A DNA stretch of 64,000 nucleotides from Halobacteriovorax vibrionivorans (GTDB taxonomy: Bacteria; Bdellovibrionota; Bacteriovoracia; Bacteriovoracales; Bacteriovoracaceae): NCBI RefSeq assembly GCF_003346865.1, contig NZ_QDKL01000001.1:1054001-1118000 (forward strand), in the 5' to 3' direction. The translations under genes and the position numbers were made by a program. The notes under the pieces are model-generated. The model made no database searches and was not told where the DNA came from. It saw only the letters and a list, made by a program, of their open reading frames with translations. Within the stretch, counting starts at the first letter, position 1; every line of letters starts with the position of its first letter. This document shows positions 8,827 through 16,900 of this stretch, piece after piece.

Positions 8827-9525
8827 TTATCCTTGCTTAATGATTGCATCAAAAGCAAGTAGCAAAAAGTCGTTCTTATTTTTAAATTCACTTGTTTGAT
8901 AAATATTTTCTTCAATGTATTCGTCGACACTCAAGTTTTGATTGCCATTATAAAGTAGGGTCTTAAGCTCTGCTGACTTTATATGTTCAACACATTCAGA
9001 GATTCTCTTATCTGCTTCAAAGTCTAGAAATGCTTTGTAGAAATCTGTGTATAAAGAAAATGAAGGAGCATGTGTAAGAATCGTTGGTTTTGACGAAAGA
9101 AATGTAACGACGCTTTTTTCTTTATAAATATTTGCAACTGAGTCAGTTGCATAGACTTCGATATTCTTATTTGGAAATAGATTATTTTTAATGCATTCAG
9201 AATATGTTTGCTCATTAGGTTCAATTACGATGACCTTATAGTTTTGACCATGATAGCTCTCAAGTAGCTTACACGCTTCATACACATGATAGGCAAAACC
9301 TAGCCCTAATATTAGAAGATGATTATTTTCTTTAAGTTGATGTTCGATGTTGGCGATTATCTTTTTAGCTTCTTTAGCTGGATGATAATTAGAGTGTAGG
9401 TGAACACCATTAATTACTGGAACCTTTAAATTACTTCGAGATTGTTTTATCTCGTAACTTTCAATATTTAAAAATGATAAAGACTTTGGATTAATTTCCT
9501 GACTTGAATTTTTTGCCAATTCCAT
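8827..9525 (-). CDS. Maf N-terminal-like protein (flagellin glycosylation accessory)
   Basis: 232 residues. It contains HSNYHPAKEA (44-53), LILGLGFAYH (71-80) and VIEPNEQ (100-106). These match the N-terminal Rossmann-like domain of motility accessory factors (Maf/DUF115 family), which transfer nonulosonic acids such as pseudaminic or legionaminic acid to flagellin. The catalytic central domain of full Maf proteins (normally 600 or more residues) is absent, so this is a stand-alone domain that may work with the two family-9 transferases downstream. AGAGG sits seven bases before the ATG. A promoter and 5' hairpin precede it. Confidence 0.65.
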   Translation of the reverse strand: MELAKNSSQEINPKSLSFLNIESYEIKQSRSNLKVPVINGVHLHSNYHPAKEAKKIIANIEHQLKENNHLLILGLGFAYHVYEACKLLESYHGQNYKVIVIEPNEQTYSECIKNNLFPNKNIEVYATDSVANIYKEKSVVTFLSSKPTILTHAPSFSLYTDFYKAFLDFEADKRISECVEHIKSAELKTLLYNGNQNLSVDEYIEENIYQTSEFKNKNDFLLLAFDAIIKQG

Positions 9526-9560
9526 AATTTCCTCTTCCTAAGGGATAATGGGTAAATATA

Positions 9561-9587
9561 GGTGAAGCTCTTTCCTAGAGCTCCACC
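9561..9587 (-). promoter_or_regulatory. Hairpin at the 5' end of the Maf/glycosyltransferase transcript
   Basis: An 11-base-pair inverted repeat (GGTGAAGCTCT at 9561-9571 and AGAGCTCCACC at 9577-9587) with a five-base loop. In the minus-strand RNA the one mismatch becomes a G-U pair, so the stem is complete. It lies between the chaperone gene stop (9632) and the Maf-like gene start (9525). It could end the fliD-fliS-chaperone transcript, though no T-run follows, or form the first bases of the next transcript. Confidence 0.55.
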
Positions 9588-9589
9588 AG

Positions 9590-9619
9590 ATTATACTATA
9601 CTTTTGATTAAGCGGGCAA
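9590..9619 (-). promoter_or_regulatory. Sigma-70-type promoter for the Maf/glycosyltransferase series
   Basis: On the minus strand TTGCCC (9619-9614) and a perfect TATAAT (9595-9590) are separated by 18 bases. The expected start is near 9583, inside the hairpin. It would drive the Maf-like gene and the genes after it independently of fliD-fliS. Confidence 0.5.
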
Positions 9620-9631
9620 ACAGGTCGAGTA

Positions 9632-10045
9632 TTACCTAGTCTTTGTATTATTTAGGTTATAACCCTGAAACTGTTTACGTGTTTTGTAGACGTTAGAGAT
9701 TTCTCTTGTAGTTGACTCTTTTGCTTGGGATAGTTCTTCGAGACATTTACGATCAAGCTCATCATTTTTTTTAACTATTTCTGTTACATCACTAATCCAG
9801 GACTTGAATACATCGATTTCAGAACTAGTATAATGAGTCGAAGCGCACTGTAATTTACTTTCAATTTCATCTTGAAGCAGCCTAACGATATTGATTAAAC
9901 GCTCACGGTTATCAGCGATCTGCTCTACGCTTTCAAAATTACCTGATTGACTATTCTTTAGCATGGATTGTGTTGCATCCACGAGTACATTCATCAGGTC
10001 AAGATGACGCATGATTTTTCCGGCGAGGCTATCAAAATTGGCCAT
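9632..10045 (-). CDS. FliT/FlgN-like flagellar export chaperone
   Basis: 137 residues from the ATG at 10045, all helical and charged, with no membrane segment. It is directly downstream of fliS, and its ATG overlaps the fliS stop (TAATG). The order fliD-fliS-small helical protein is the usual place of FliT, the chaperone that binds FliD and controls export. The sequence is too diverged to name FliT or FlgN by motif, so the assignment rests on size, helical composition and position. An upstream in-frame ATG at 10093 would run inside fliS and is less likely. Confidence 0.65.
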   Translation of the reverse strand: MANFDSLAGKIMRHLDLMNVLVDATQSMLKNSQSGNFESVEQIADNRERLINIVRLLQDEIESKLQCASTHYTSSEIDVFKSWISDVTEIVKKNDELDRKCLEELSQAKESTTREISNVYKTRKQFQGYNLNNTKTR

Positions 10046-10434
10046 TATTTTGCCTTCTGTTCTGCTCTTAATTGCTTGATGGCCTGTTGCCAACCTTCAT
10101 ATAGAGTCGTTAAAACATCGAGTACACCTTTTAATGGTTCTTTATCGATCTTGATATTAGCTTGTGTACTTGAATGTAGCATATAGTCATAAAGTGACGA
10201 CAATTCATTGGCAACATCTCCACCAACTTCAAAGTCTAGACTACTGTTAAGTTCAATAATAATGTCCTGCAACTTTCCAATGTATTGGCCCTTTTCTGCA
10301 ATATCCTTTTTTTCAATTGCTTCAATGGCCTTCTTACAATTCTTAATTGCAGCTTGATAAAGCATTAGTAGGATTTGTTCCTTACTTGCTGTTTTTACAG
10401 ATGTTTGTTTGTAAGCACCTAAACCGTAACTCAT
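10045..10434 (-). CDS. fliS: Flagellar secretion chaperone FliS
   Basis: A 129-residue four-helix protein that binds the flagellin C-terminus in the cytoplasm and keeps it from polymerising before export. The start YGLGAYKQTSVKTASKEQIL, the LLMLYQAAIKNCKKAI helix, and the LSSLYDYMLHSSTQANIK and LTTLYEGWQQA segments are typical of FliS. Length is standard. It lies 13 bases after fliD and overlaps the next gene by one base, so the three are one operon. Confidence 0.95.
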   Translation of the reverse strand: MSYGLGAYKQTSVKTASKEQILLMLYQAAIKNCKKAIEAIEKKDIAEKGQYIGKLQDIIIELNSSLDFEVGGDVANELSSLYDYMLHSSTQANIKIDKEPLKGVLDVLTTLYEGWQQAIKQLRAEQKAK

Positions 10435-10447
10435 TTAATTCTCCTTA

Positions 10448-11815
10448 CTATCCCATTGGCGAAGGTGCGCCACCTAGGCCAGCACCTTGTGCCTTAATTC
10501 TTGACATTGTTCCTTCTAATCGAGCGAACTTATCTTTTAAGTTTTTTTCTTTTTGCTGTAGCATATTTTCTCGCTGAGCAATTCTTCGGTCGATTGTTTC
10601 AATATTATTATCTAATGAACGTTTTCTTGATGATAATAGACCATTTGGAAATTGTAGAAGCTGACCAACAGTTTCTTTAAGATTATCAATGAAACCATTC
10701 GTTTTAGTTCCATCTTCATAGCGTCCAGTTAAAACCTCCGCTACGTGATCATAATCCTTTTCCATCTCACTTTTAAATTTCTCTTGATCAAATTCTAAAA
10801 GACCTTCTCTTGTAAATTGAATACCGATATTTCCTATACGGGACGTTCTTCCATCAACTTTAATATCTTTAAAGATTGTATTTCTAATTCTTGATTCAAT
10901 AGACTGTAGTAGGATATCCCCACCTAGTGTTCTAGATGTATCCGTATTCTCATCCATGGTATTTTGTTGTTTAATAAAAGAAAGAACACCATTGATTTGT
11001 TCAATTAGTGAGTTGATCTTTTCACCAACTTTCCCAGCATCCTCACTGATATTTATTGTAAATTCTTCACCTGGCTTCGCTTTTTTTAGATCAATTGTTA
11101 CACCTGGAATAAGTTCAGCTGCTTTATTTTCAGGGAGTTCAATTTCAAAACCATCAAGGGCAACAATTGCATCTTGGGCCTCTCTTTCAAACTCAATATA
11201 AAAGTCTTGCTCTCCATCGACAAAGTAGAAGTATGGAAAGTCAGCCTTATTGATATCTCCAGTGTCTTTAAGGGAGAGAATTAGTCTCCACGGTGTATCT
11301 GAGCCGGAACCATCATTTACAACACTTGCTCTAAGGCCTGCGTCGTCATTTTTATTGATTAGCTTTGCAACAGACTTAAGTGAAGCATTATCTGCATCAA
11401 TATATATCTCTTTATTTTCACCGTTTGGTAATGTGTATTGAATAAATCCTACACCGATATAGCTCTCGTCTGGATCAGCAAATCCAGAGGTCATTGCCGA
11501 TGACTTCTGTGCAAGTTGTTTAACTTCAAATTGATAGGTCGCAGGCTCTGCGATGTTCTTGTCAGCACTGATTTCTACGATATCATCGTTTCCAACAACT
11601 TCCAGCTCTCTTAGGGATCTCGCACTACCGTTTTGGAGGAGTGTACCACGCATGGCCTCAACAAGAGATGAGAGTTGCTGAACAAGAGCTTTCTTGTCCT
11701 GAATCTTTCCCTTGCGCGCTTCCATATTATTAATAGGTATACGCTCAGCTTTCATGATTTGCTGAACAATATCCTTTGGAAGGCCGGTGTTAATGGAGCC
11801 CATTGCTATAGACAA
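10448..11815 (-). CDS. fliD: Flagellar cap protein FliD
   Basis: About 455 residues: the hook-associated protein 2 that caps the filament and guides flagellin assembly. The N-terminal FliD domain (SINTGLPKDIVQQIMKAE followed by a coiled region) and the C-terminal FliD domain with a long heptad-rich tail (NNIETIDRRIAQRENMLQQ) are clear. I choose the TTG at 11815: AGGAGG ends five bases before it, and it gives the normal FliD N-terminus. An in-frame ATG at 11908 would add 31 residues unlike FliD and has no good binding site. Confidence 0.93.
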   Translation of the reverse strand: MSIAMGSINTGLPKDIVQQIMKAERIPINNMEARKGKIQDKKALVQQLSSLVEAMRGTLLQNGSARSLRELEVVGNDDIVEISADKNIAEPATYQFEVKQLAQKSSAMTSGFADPDESYIGVGFIQYTLPNGENKEIYIDADNASLKSVAKLINKNDDAGLRASVVNDGSGSDTPWRLILSLKDTGDINKADFPYFYFVDGEQDFYIEFEREAQDAIVALDGFEIELPENKAAELIPGVTIDLKKAKPGEEFTINISEDAGKVGEKINSLIEQINGVLSFIKQQNTMDENTDTSRTLGGDILLQSIESRIRNTIFKDIKVDGRTSRIGNIGIQFTREGLLEFDQEKFKSEMEKDYDHVAEVLTGRYEDGTKTNGFIDNLKETVGQLLQFPNGLLSSRKRSLDNNIETIDRRIAQRENMLQQKEKNLKDKFARLEGTMSRIKAQGAGLGGAPSPMG

Positions 11816-11911
11816 AAAATCCTCCTGATTTTCTACGTGAAATTCCTTTTCACGCAAGTCTCCAACACTGATTTTATCATACTTGAGGTTTTTTTTCCGC
11901 TGCATCATTAG

Positions 11912-12066
11912 TGGAAGAATTTTCTTTGTCTGAGATCTTCGTCAATTGGCATCTTGGAGGTTATAATAGGTAAATCCCTGAAAATAAAAAACCCGCCTGT
12001 TAAGACGGGTACTTTTCGAGAAAGTAATTTTGGGATTGGGATTTTGTACTAAATTTATCGGGTATT
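11912..12066. other. Intergenic region between fliD and a divergent membrane protein gene
   Basis: 155 bases that must hold the fliD promoter (minus) and probably the promoter of the gene at 12067 (plus). It contains a strong minus-strand terminator-like hairpin at 11991-12010 and an adjoining small stem (TACTTT/AAAGTA, 12010-12026). I see no convincing sigma-28 or sigma-54 promoter. Confidence 0.4.
11991..12010 (-). terminator. Minus-strand intrinsic terminator or attenuator upstream of fliD
   Basis: ACCCGTCT and AGGCGGGT form an eight-pair stem with a four-base loop when read on the minus strand (the G-U pair is only possible in that strand's RNA). Six T's follow. There is no minus-strand gene to its right, so it should end either an unannotated transcript or a long fliD leader. 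Confidence 0.65.
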
Positions 12067-13581
12067 ATGGTGAAAACTTTAGAAAAAAAGTCGGATATTT
12101 TCGTTGAAAAAACTAAATTCTTGTCATTTCGGCTAGTTACATACTTTACGTTTCTGCTACTTCCAATTTATTTACAAAAAGAAGTGAACTTAGCACCAAT
12201 CTGGCAAATTATAGCCATGATCTTCTTTTCTATGTTCATTGTTTCTCAATGGTTTCTTCTGGGTAAGGAAATTGATCATCGTTTAAAAATTTATTTTAAA
12301 GTGAACTCCTCAATCGATAGGGTGGTTTATCGTCTCTTTATGGGGATGTTCTTTATGGCCATCTATTTTAACCTACTAAGTCTCCTCCCTCATAAATGGA
12401 GCTATAATATATTTTGGGTTACGTGGGTTGTTATGGGCCTATTTTATTCATGGCCCACTCGTGGAAAAATTATTAAAGAGTCTGTTTCGACTAACTTTCA
12501 TGAGTATCGCTATTTAGATAAATTTGAAAAGACAGTTCTATTCTTAACTGTTGTGATGTTCTTTACATCACTTCCTGAACTACCAAACCTTTTTTCAACC
12601 GGCTCACTTCGTTTATTCTTTGATCCAGGTGAAAAAGTATCGGGTGCCTTTTGGAACTTTATTTCTATCAATTACATTCCTTTTAGTAAGTATCCACAAC
12701 TTCTAAATTTATCTTGGTCTGTTCATTTTTACTTTGTGACAATGTCTTTATTTTTGATGACCTTCTATGCTCTGCTGAGAAACTTTGTCTCTCGTAGGCT
12801 TTCGTTACTTGGGGTTTTTGCCTTAGTCTCTTCGTGGTCATTTTCTAAAATCTTGGCCAATAATTTTGGATTTACGCTTCTAACAACTTTCTCTGTTGTG
12901 TGGGTATGGTCAACTCTATGGTCGACTAAGAGTTCAACTTATCGCTCTGGTCTCTTTATTGGTCTACTCGGTGCCTGGGGTACTGTTATTGATAAATCCA
13001 ATATCATCTTATTGGTTGTACAACTTCTGCTAATTCACTTTGTATTCTTAAAAGAAGAGACATACTGGTATCGCAGACAATTTTTCAAATATACTTTATT
13101 AGGTGTTTTTCTTTCAATTTCATTATTCTTTTTCTCAACAAGTAACGTTTCTGTACAGATGATTGAGAGTATAAACATTATCTATGCGGAGCTTACGAGA
13201 CTCTTTTTTAGAAAGTCATTTTTCATACTTTCTATCTTTGGCCTAGGTGTATTTATTTATAAGTTAATTGGGCAAACTAGAAGTGAAAAAAACCAAGTTT
13301 TAAATATCTCGCATGATTTATCGATGAAGGTTGCTATATCAATTCTATGCCTTATCTTGATCGATATTCTATTTAGTTCACGAACATTTCAGGACTTTTC
13401 TATTTTATGGCCTCTAGCCTTCTTCAGCGTACTCTTAATCGAAGTTATTTTTCAAAAAATTCGCCACCTTAGAAGTCGTCGCAATATGATCTATGCTGTC
13501 TATATCATCATTTGCTTATTGGATTCTCACTTTGAGGGACGTGTGAAGATCTTATTGCGTACAATAGGAGCAATTGACTAA
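12067..13581 (+). CDS. Polytopic inner-membrane protein, function unknown
   Basis: 504 residues with about 11-12 hydrophobic membrane segments spread over its length, for example around residues 22-40, 46-65, 90-108, 114-130, 160-175, 225-245, 255-275, 290-330, 345-360 and 430-480. Short charged loops separate them. I see no transporter signature. The many aromatic residues and the layout recall GT-C type glycosyltransferases or O-antigen polymerase-like proteins, but no catalytic motif can be pointed to. It is a single gene, divergent from fliD. The ATG at 12067 lacks a strong ribosome binding site. Confidence 0.75.
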   Translation: MVKTLEKKSDIFVEKTKFLSFRLVTYFTFLLLPIYLQKEVNLAPIWQIIAMIFFSMFIVSQWFLLGKEIDHRLKIYFKVNSSIDRVVYRLFMGMFFMAIYFNLLSLLPHKWSYNIFWVTWVVMGLFYSWPTRGKIIKESVSTNFHEYRYLDKFEKTVLFLTVVMFFTSLPELPNLFSTGSLRLFFDPGEKVSGAFWNFISINYIPFSKYPQLLNLSWSVHFYFVTMSLFLMTFYALLRNFVSRRLSLLGVFALVSSWSFSKILANNFGFTLLTTFSVVWVWSTLWSTKSSTYRSGLFIGLLGAWGTVIDKSNIILLVVQLLLIHFVFLKEETYWYRRQFFKYTLLGVFLSISLFFFSTSNVSVQMIESINIIYAELTRLFFRKSFFILSIFGLGVFIYKLIGQTRSEKNQVLNISHDLSMKVAISILCLILIDILFSSRTFQDFSILWPLAFFSVLLIEVIFQKIRHLRSRRNMIYAVYIIICLLDSHFEGRVKILLRTIGAID

Positions 13582-13662
13582 ATTGCTCACTCTTAAATCG
13601 CTATCTTTATTTGAGATTTAATTTATAATTAAGATAACGTTAACGATGAAAGGGAGTTTCAT

Positions 13663-13884
13663 CTGTTTAAATCTCATATAACAAGACAGTTATTTGAAGA
13701 GTTTTCTGAGTCCTACAAGATGCGAAGAGAAGCATCTAATTCCAACGAGCCATTTGTTTTAGTTGATCCACTTGATGGTAGCATCAAGCTGATTGCTAGT
13801 TCATTCACATATGATGATGGTGAAGAGTACGGTGCTATTTTAGCAAGTACTGATGAGTTGGAATATATGGTAACGTCAGAATAA
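13663..13884 (+). CDS. Probable 73-residue protein with CTG (or internal ATG) start
   Basis: A frame of 73 codons ending TAA at 13882-13884. A GGGAG ribosome binding site (13652-13656) lies six bases before a CTG at 13663, and a TATAAT box lies at 13624-13629. There is no ATG, GTG or TTG near that binding site; the first ATG, at 13720, has none. The product is acidic (LFKSHITRQLFEEFSESY, later FVLVDPLDGSIKLIASSF) and resembles no family I know. Codon use resembles its neighbours, and a hairpin follows the stop. Translation from CTG is unproven. Confidence 0.5.
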   Translation: MFKSHITRQLFEEFSESYKMRREASNSNEPFVLVDPLDGSIKLIASSFTYDDGEEYGAILASTDELEYMVTSE

Positions 13885-13890
13885 TCTTAT

Positions 13891-13906
13891 GGGCCAGAAA
13901 TGGCCC
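13891..13906. terminator. GAAA-capped hairpin after the small gene
   Basis: A perfect six-pair stem GGGCCA/TGGCCC closed by a GAAA tetraloop, six bases after the stop at 13884. No T-run follows on either strand, so it may be a 3' stabiliser or weak terminator. Confidence 0.45.
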
Positions 13907-14352
13907 TAAGACCTTTAAAATAAGTATTATTGTACATTTCGTACAAGGGGAGTTTATCCCCAAATTTCTTACAATAAAATTCTAAAAATATTGTTGACAA
14001 GCTTTGAAAGCACTTTGAAATGTGTATATGTTGATAACTTGGTGTTTTTTGTTGGTAAGTTGGTTCGCAACCTGTCAAAGTATGACATCACTACGCAACA
14101 TAGATGGTAAAGTATTGAAAATAAGGGATTTCATTAGTAAAAGTAAAGACAGTGAAAAATAACCAACGATTATAGTCAAGTGTGGATAACTCTGTTAATA
14201 ATGTTAGTAAAAAACCTGAGTCAATAAGTTTTTTCACAAAATAAAAAAATATTTTGCTCTCAGATGTAAGAAAATATAGATGCGCTTACAAATTAGCATG
14301 AATTCAGTTCTGCAAATAATGTTTAGCTAATAGTAGGTATAAGGTTGAGGTC
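13907..14352. other. Non-coding region with DnaA-box-like sites
   Basis: About 450 bases with no convincing gene. It holds one perfect DnaA box (TGTGGATAA, 14181-14189) and single-mismatch boxes TTATCCCCA (13954-13962) and TGTTGATAA (14029-14037), plus a weaker TGTTGACAA (13992-14000). There is an AT-rich tract at about 14225-14280, and an inverted repeat AAAAAAC/GTTTTTT at 14209-14234. It may be a DnaA-titration or regulated promoter region for rlmE. An origin is possible but unsupported by dnaA or dnaN nearby. Confidence 0.35.
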
Positions 14353-14958
14353 ATGACGTTTAAAGTTAAGGATTACTATTATAAAAAGGCCAAGAAAGAG
14401 AACTTTCTTGCTCGCTCAATTTATAAATTAGAAGAGATTGATAATAAGTATAAAGTTATTAAGAAGGGTAATAATGTTCTTGATTTAGGTTATTTCCCAG
14501 GCTCGTGGATGCAGTACACGAGTAAGAAGATTGGGCCAGATGGCTTTGCTGTCGGTATCGATATCAAACCAGTCAATAAGAAACTTTTAGGAGTTAAGAA
14601 TATTAAACTCTTTGAAAAGAGTATTTTTGATGTAACGACAGTAGAAGAGCTTGATTTTGATGATCGCTTTGATGTTGTTATTTCTGATATGGCCCCTAAT
14701 ACAACGGGTGTTCGATCAGTTGACCAGTTAAGGAGTTTAAACCTTATTGAGCAGGTTTTTCATCACTTACCTGTCTTTTTAAAGCCTGGTGGAAACTTTG
14801 TTATTAAAGTATTTGATGGCCATGAGGCGCAAGTCTTTTTAAAATCACAAAAAAACATTTTTAAAGAATTCCATTTTTTAAAGCCAAAATCGACACGATC
14901 GGTAAGTAAGGAATTCTTTGTGATTGGTAAAGGCTATAAAGGTGATCAAAAAGTATAA
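14353..14958 (+). CDS. rlmE: 23S rRNA 2'-O-methyltransferase RlmE (FtsJ)
   Basis: 201 residues. RlmE methylates the ribose of U2552 in the 23S rRNA A-loop using S-adenosylmethionine. The RSIYKLEEID motif supplies the first catalytic lysine, VVISDMAPNTTG the aspartate, GGNFVIKVFDG the second lysine, and VSKEFFVI the glutamate, so the K-D-K-E tetrad is intact. Motif I reads DLGYFPGSW where DLGAAPGGW is usual, a conservative departure in the cofactor loop. Length is close to the E. coli protein (209). GAGG lies a few bases before the ATG. The 3' end overlaps the next gene. Confidence 0.92.
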   Translation: MTFKVKDYYYKKAKKENFLARSIYKLEEIDNKYKVIKKGNNVLDLGYFPGSWMQYTSKKIGPDGFAVGIDIKPVNKKLLGVKNIKLFEKSIFDVTTVEELDFDDRFDVVISDMAPNTTGVRSVDQLRSLNLIEQVFHHLPVFLKPGGNFVIKVFDGHEAQVFLKSQKNIFKEFHFLKPKSTRSVSKEFFVIGKGYKGDQKV

Positions 14959-16174
14959 ATTTATCTATAAGTATTTACTAATCTTGGCCCCACTTGCCTT
15001 GATTGGTTTTTTCTTTTTAGGAAAAGAAGAGAATAAAAAAGCAAAAGTTGAAAGTAAACCAAGTGTTATTAGTGATCAGCAACTAAAGCACTATCTCTCC
15101 AGTCAATTATTGGACCCGGTTGAACCATTTCAACAATCAATTCAACACAATGGCAAATTGTATAATATTGAGTACGCAACAGATAAGAAGCTTGAAAAGT
15201 TTGTTCGCTGGAGGTTGCGCTACTATCGTCCTGATAAAGCAGCTGTTGTTGTAATGGATAATAATAATGGAAATCTTTTAGTTTCCCTCGGTTTTACTAG
15301 AAAAGGGAAAGTCTTTGATTATTTACTACCATTTACTGGGACCCATCCCGCCGCCAGTGTCTTTAAGATTGTAACTAGTGCGGATCTTGTAAATAATGCT
15401 GACTTCGATATTCATGATAAATTTAAGTACCGAGGAAGAGGGACAACTCTTTATAAGTACCAGCTAAAAAATAAGAAGACACGTTGGCAGAGGTCGACTT
15501 CTTTTGATCGTGCCTTTGCATATTCAAATAATGTAATCTTTGGTAAAGCCGCTATTAACAACACAACTCCACAGGAGCTAGAGCAAATGGCGCAAAAATT
15601 AGGCTTTAATGAAGACCTTATGAGTGAAATCGATTTAGCTCGCTCAACATTTGAAGTTCCTAAAACTGATTACGCCTTGGCCGAGATAGCGTCAGGTTTT
15701 AATAAACGCACACAGATGTCACCAGTTCATTGTGCTGTGATTTCAAGCATTGTGGCAAATGAGGGAGAGCTGACTTATCCACGTTTGGCACTGCATTTAA
15801 GTGATAATAAGAGCGAGGATGTCTGGACAAACGAAATAAGAAAAGAACGAGTTATAAATAAGAAAGTTGCTGATGAGTTATCTGAACTAATGCAGGGAAC
15901 GATTAAAAGGGGTACAGCAAGAAGAACCTTTAGACGTTATATGAATCGTCGCCTTTCAAGCAAGCTTGAAATGGGAGGTAAAACAGGTTCTATTACAGGT
16001 GGATTCCCCTATGGAAAACGAGACTGGTTTACTTCTTATGCAAAACCTAAAAAGGATAATAATGACAAGGGCATCTCTGTTTGTGTTATGATTATTAACT
16101 ATGAAAAGTGGTATGTTAAATCCACAAAATTAGCACAGGAAATAATCTCAAGATACTATAGAGGGCTTAAGTAA
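14942..16174 (+). CDS. Penicillin-binding transpeptidase-domain protein
   Basis: About 410 residues with one N-terminal membrane anchor (LLILAPLALIGFFFL) and a periplasmic transpeptidase domain. The three active-site motifs are visible (numbered from the GTG): SVFK (S139-K142), SNN (S195-N197) and KTG (347-349). Such enzymes cross-link peptidoglycan and bind penicillin. There is no glycosyltransferase or PASTA domain and little room for a dimerisation domain, so it is a compact class B-like enzyme. I choose the GTG at 14942, with AAAGG eight bases upstream; a TTG at 14924 would add six residues. It overlaps rlmE and is followed at once by lepB, so the three are probably co-transcribed. Confidence 0.87.
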   Translation: MIKKYKFIYKYLLILAPLALIGFFFLGKEENKKAKVESKPSVISDQQLKHYLSSQLLDPVEPFQQSIQHNGKLYNIEYATDKKLEKFVRWRLRYYRPDKAAVVVMDNNNGNLLVSLGFTRKGKVFDYLLPFTGTHPAASVFKIVTSADLVNNADFDIHDKFKYRGRGTTLYKYQLKNKKTRWQRSTSFDRAFAYSNNVIFGKAAINNTTPQELEQMAQKLGFNEDLMSEIDLARSTFEVPKTDYALAEIASGFNKRTQMSPVHCAVISSIVANEGELTYPRLALHLSDNKSEDVWTNEIRKERVINKKVADELSELMQGTIKRGTARRTFRRYMNRRLSSKLEMGGKTGSITGGFPYGKRDWFTSYAKPKKDNNDKGISVCVMIINYEKWYVKSTKLAQEIISRYYRGLK

Positions 16175-16900
16175 GTGAGTGAATTGATAGAAGAGAAGAT
16201 TTTAAATCGTAAGAAGACATTTATTAAGATGACTCGCGATTCATTCATTATAATCATTTCACTTTTAATCTTTCGCTCAGTTTTATTTGAACCATATAGA
16301 ATCCCTTCTGGGTCAATGATACCAACCTTAGAAATTGGAGATTTCATCCTTGTAAAAAAGTTTCAATATGGATTGAAAGTTCCATTTTCTGATATCGCTC
16401 TTGGAAATATTAATTTAACACCTACTTATCTCTTTCGTACTAATGAAGTTGAAAGAGGGGATATCATTGTATTCAAGTATCCAAATGACTTGAAAATAAA
16501 TTACATAAAAAGAGTTATTGGCCTACCAGGTGAGACTATTGAAATTAAAAATAAGGAAGTTCTAATTAATGGTCAAAAAATGTCTGAGAAATTAATTGCT
16601 ACAAAAAATAATGATAATTATGAATATTTTCAAACAACAGTTAATGATAAAGAATTTGTTGTTAAAAAGGATATGGATAATATCTATAAATTAAATTTCA
16701 AAAAAACTAAAATCCCTGAAGGCCATTATTTTGTAATGGGTGATAATCGCGACAATTCCTCAGATTCTCGTGCTTGGGGTTTTGTACCATTTGAAAATAT
16801 AAGAGGTCGCGCCTTCTTTGTGTGGTTTTCGATGAAACAAGATAGTTATTCAGGACAAATGACAATAAACTTTGATCGAATCTTCAAATCAATAAATTAA
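16175..16900 (+). CDS. lepB: Signal peptidase I
   Basis: 241 residues; cleaves signal peptides on the outer face of the inner membrane. A single N-terminal membrane segment (about 22-37) is followed by IPSGSMIPTL with catalytic S47, then INYIKRVIGLPGE with catalytic lysine K112, and the FVMGDNRDNSSDSR box near the C-terminus. It starts with GTG directly after the stop of the transpeptidase gene and overlaps the convergent mutS2 stop by four bases. Length is normal for a one-anchor enzyme. Confidence 0.96.
   Translation: MSELIEEKILNRKKTFIKMTRDSFIIIISLLIFRSVLFEPYRIPSGSMIPTLEIGDFILVKKFQYGLKVPFSDIALGNINLTPTYLFRTNEVERGDIIVFKYPNDLKINYIKRVIGLPGETIEIKNKEVLINGQKMSEKLIATKNNDNYEYFQTTVNDKEFVVKKDMDNIYKLNFKKTKIPEGHYFVMGDNRDNSSDSRAWGFVPFENIRGRAFFVWFSMKQDSYSGQMTINFDRIFKSIN

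Noticed and set aside
13887-14078. Minus-strand frame of 63 codons
   Set aside because: It covers the hairpin and DnaA-box sites, has no ribosome binding site, and its composition is unlike the neighbouring genes.
13907-14352. Main chromosomal origin
   Set aside because: DnaA-like boxes are present but no dnaA, dnaN or gyrB is near; kept only as a finding to test.
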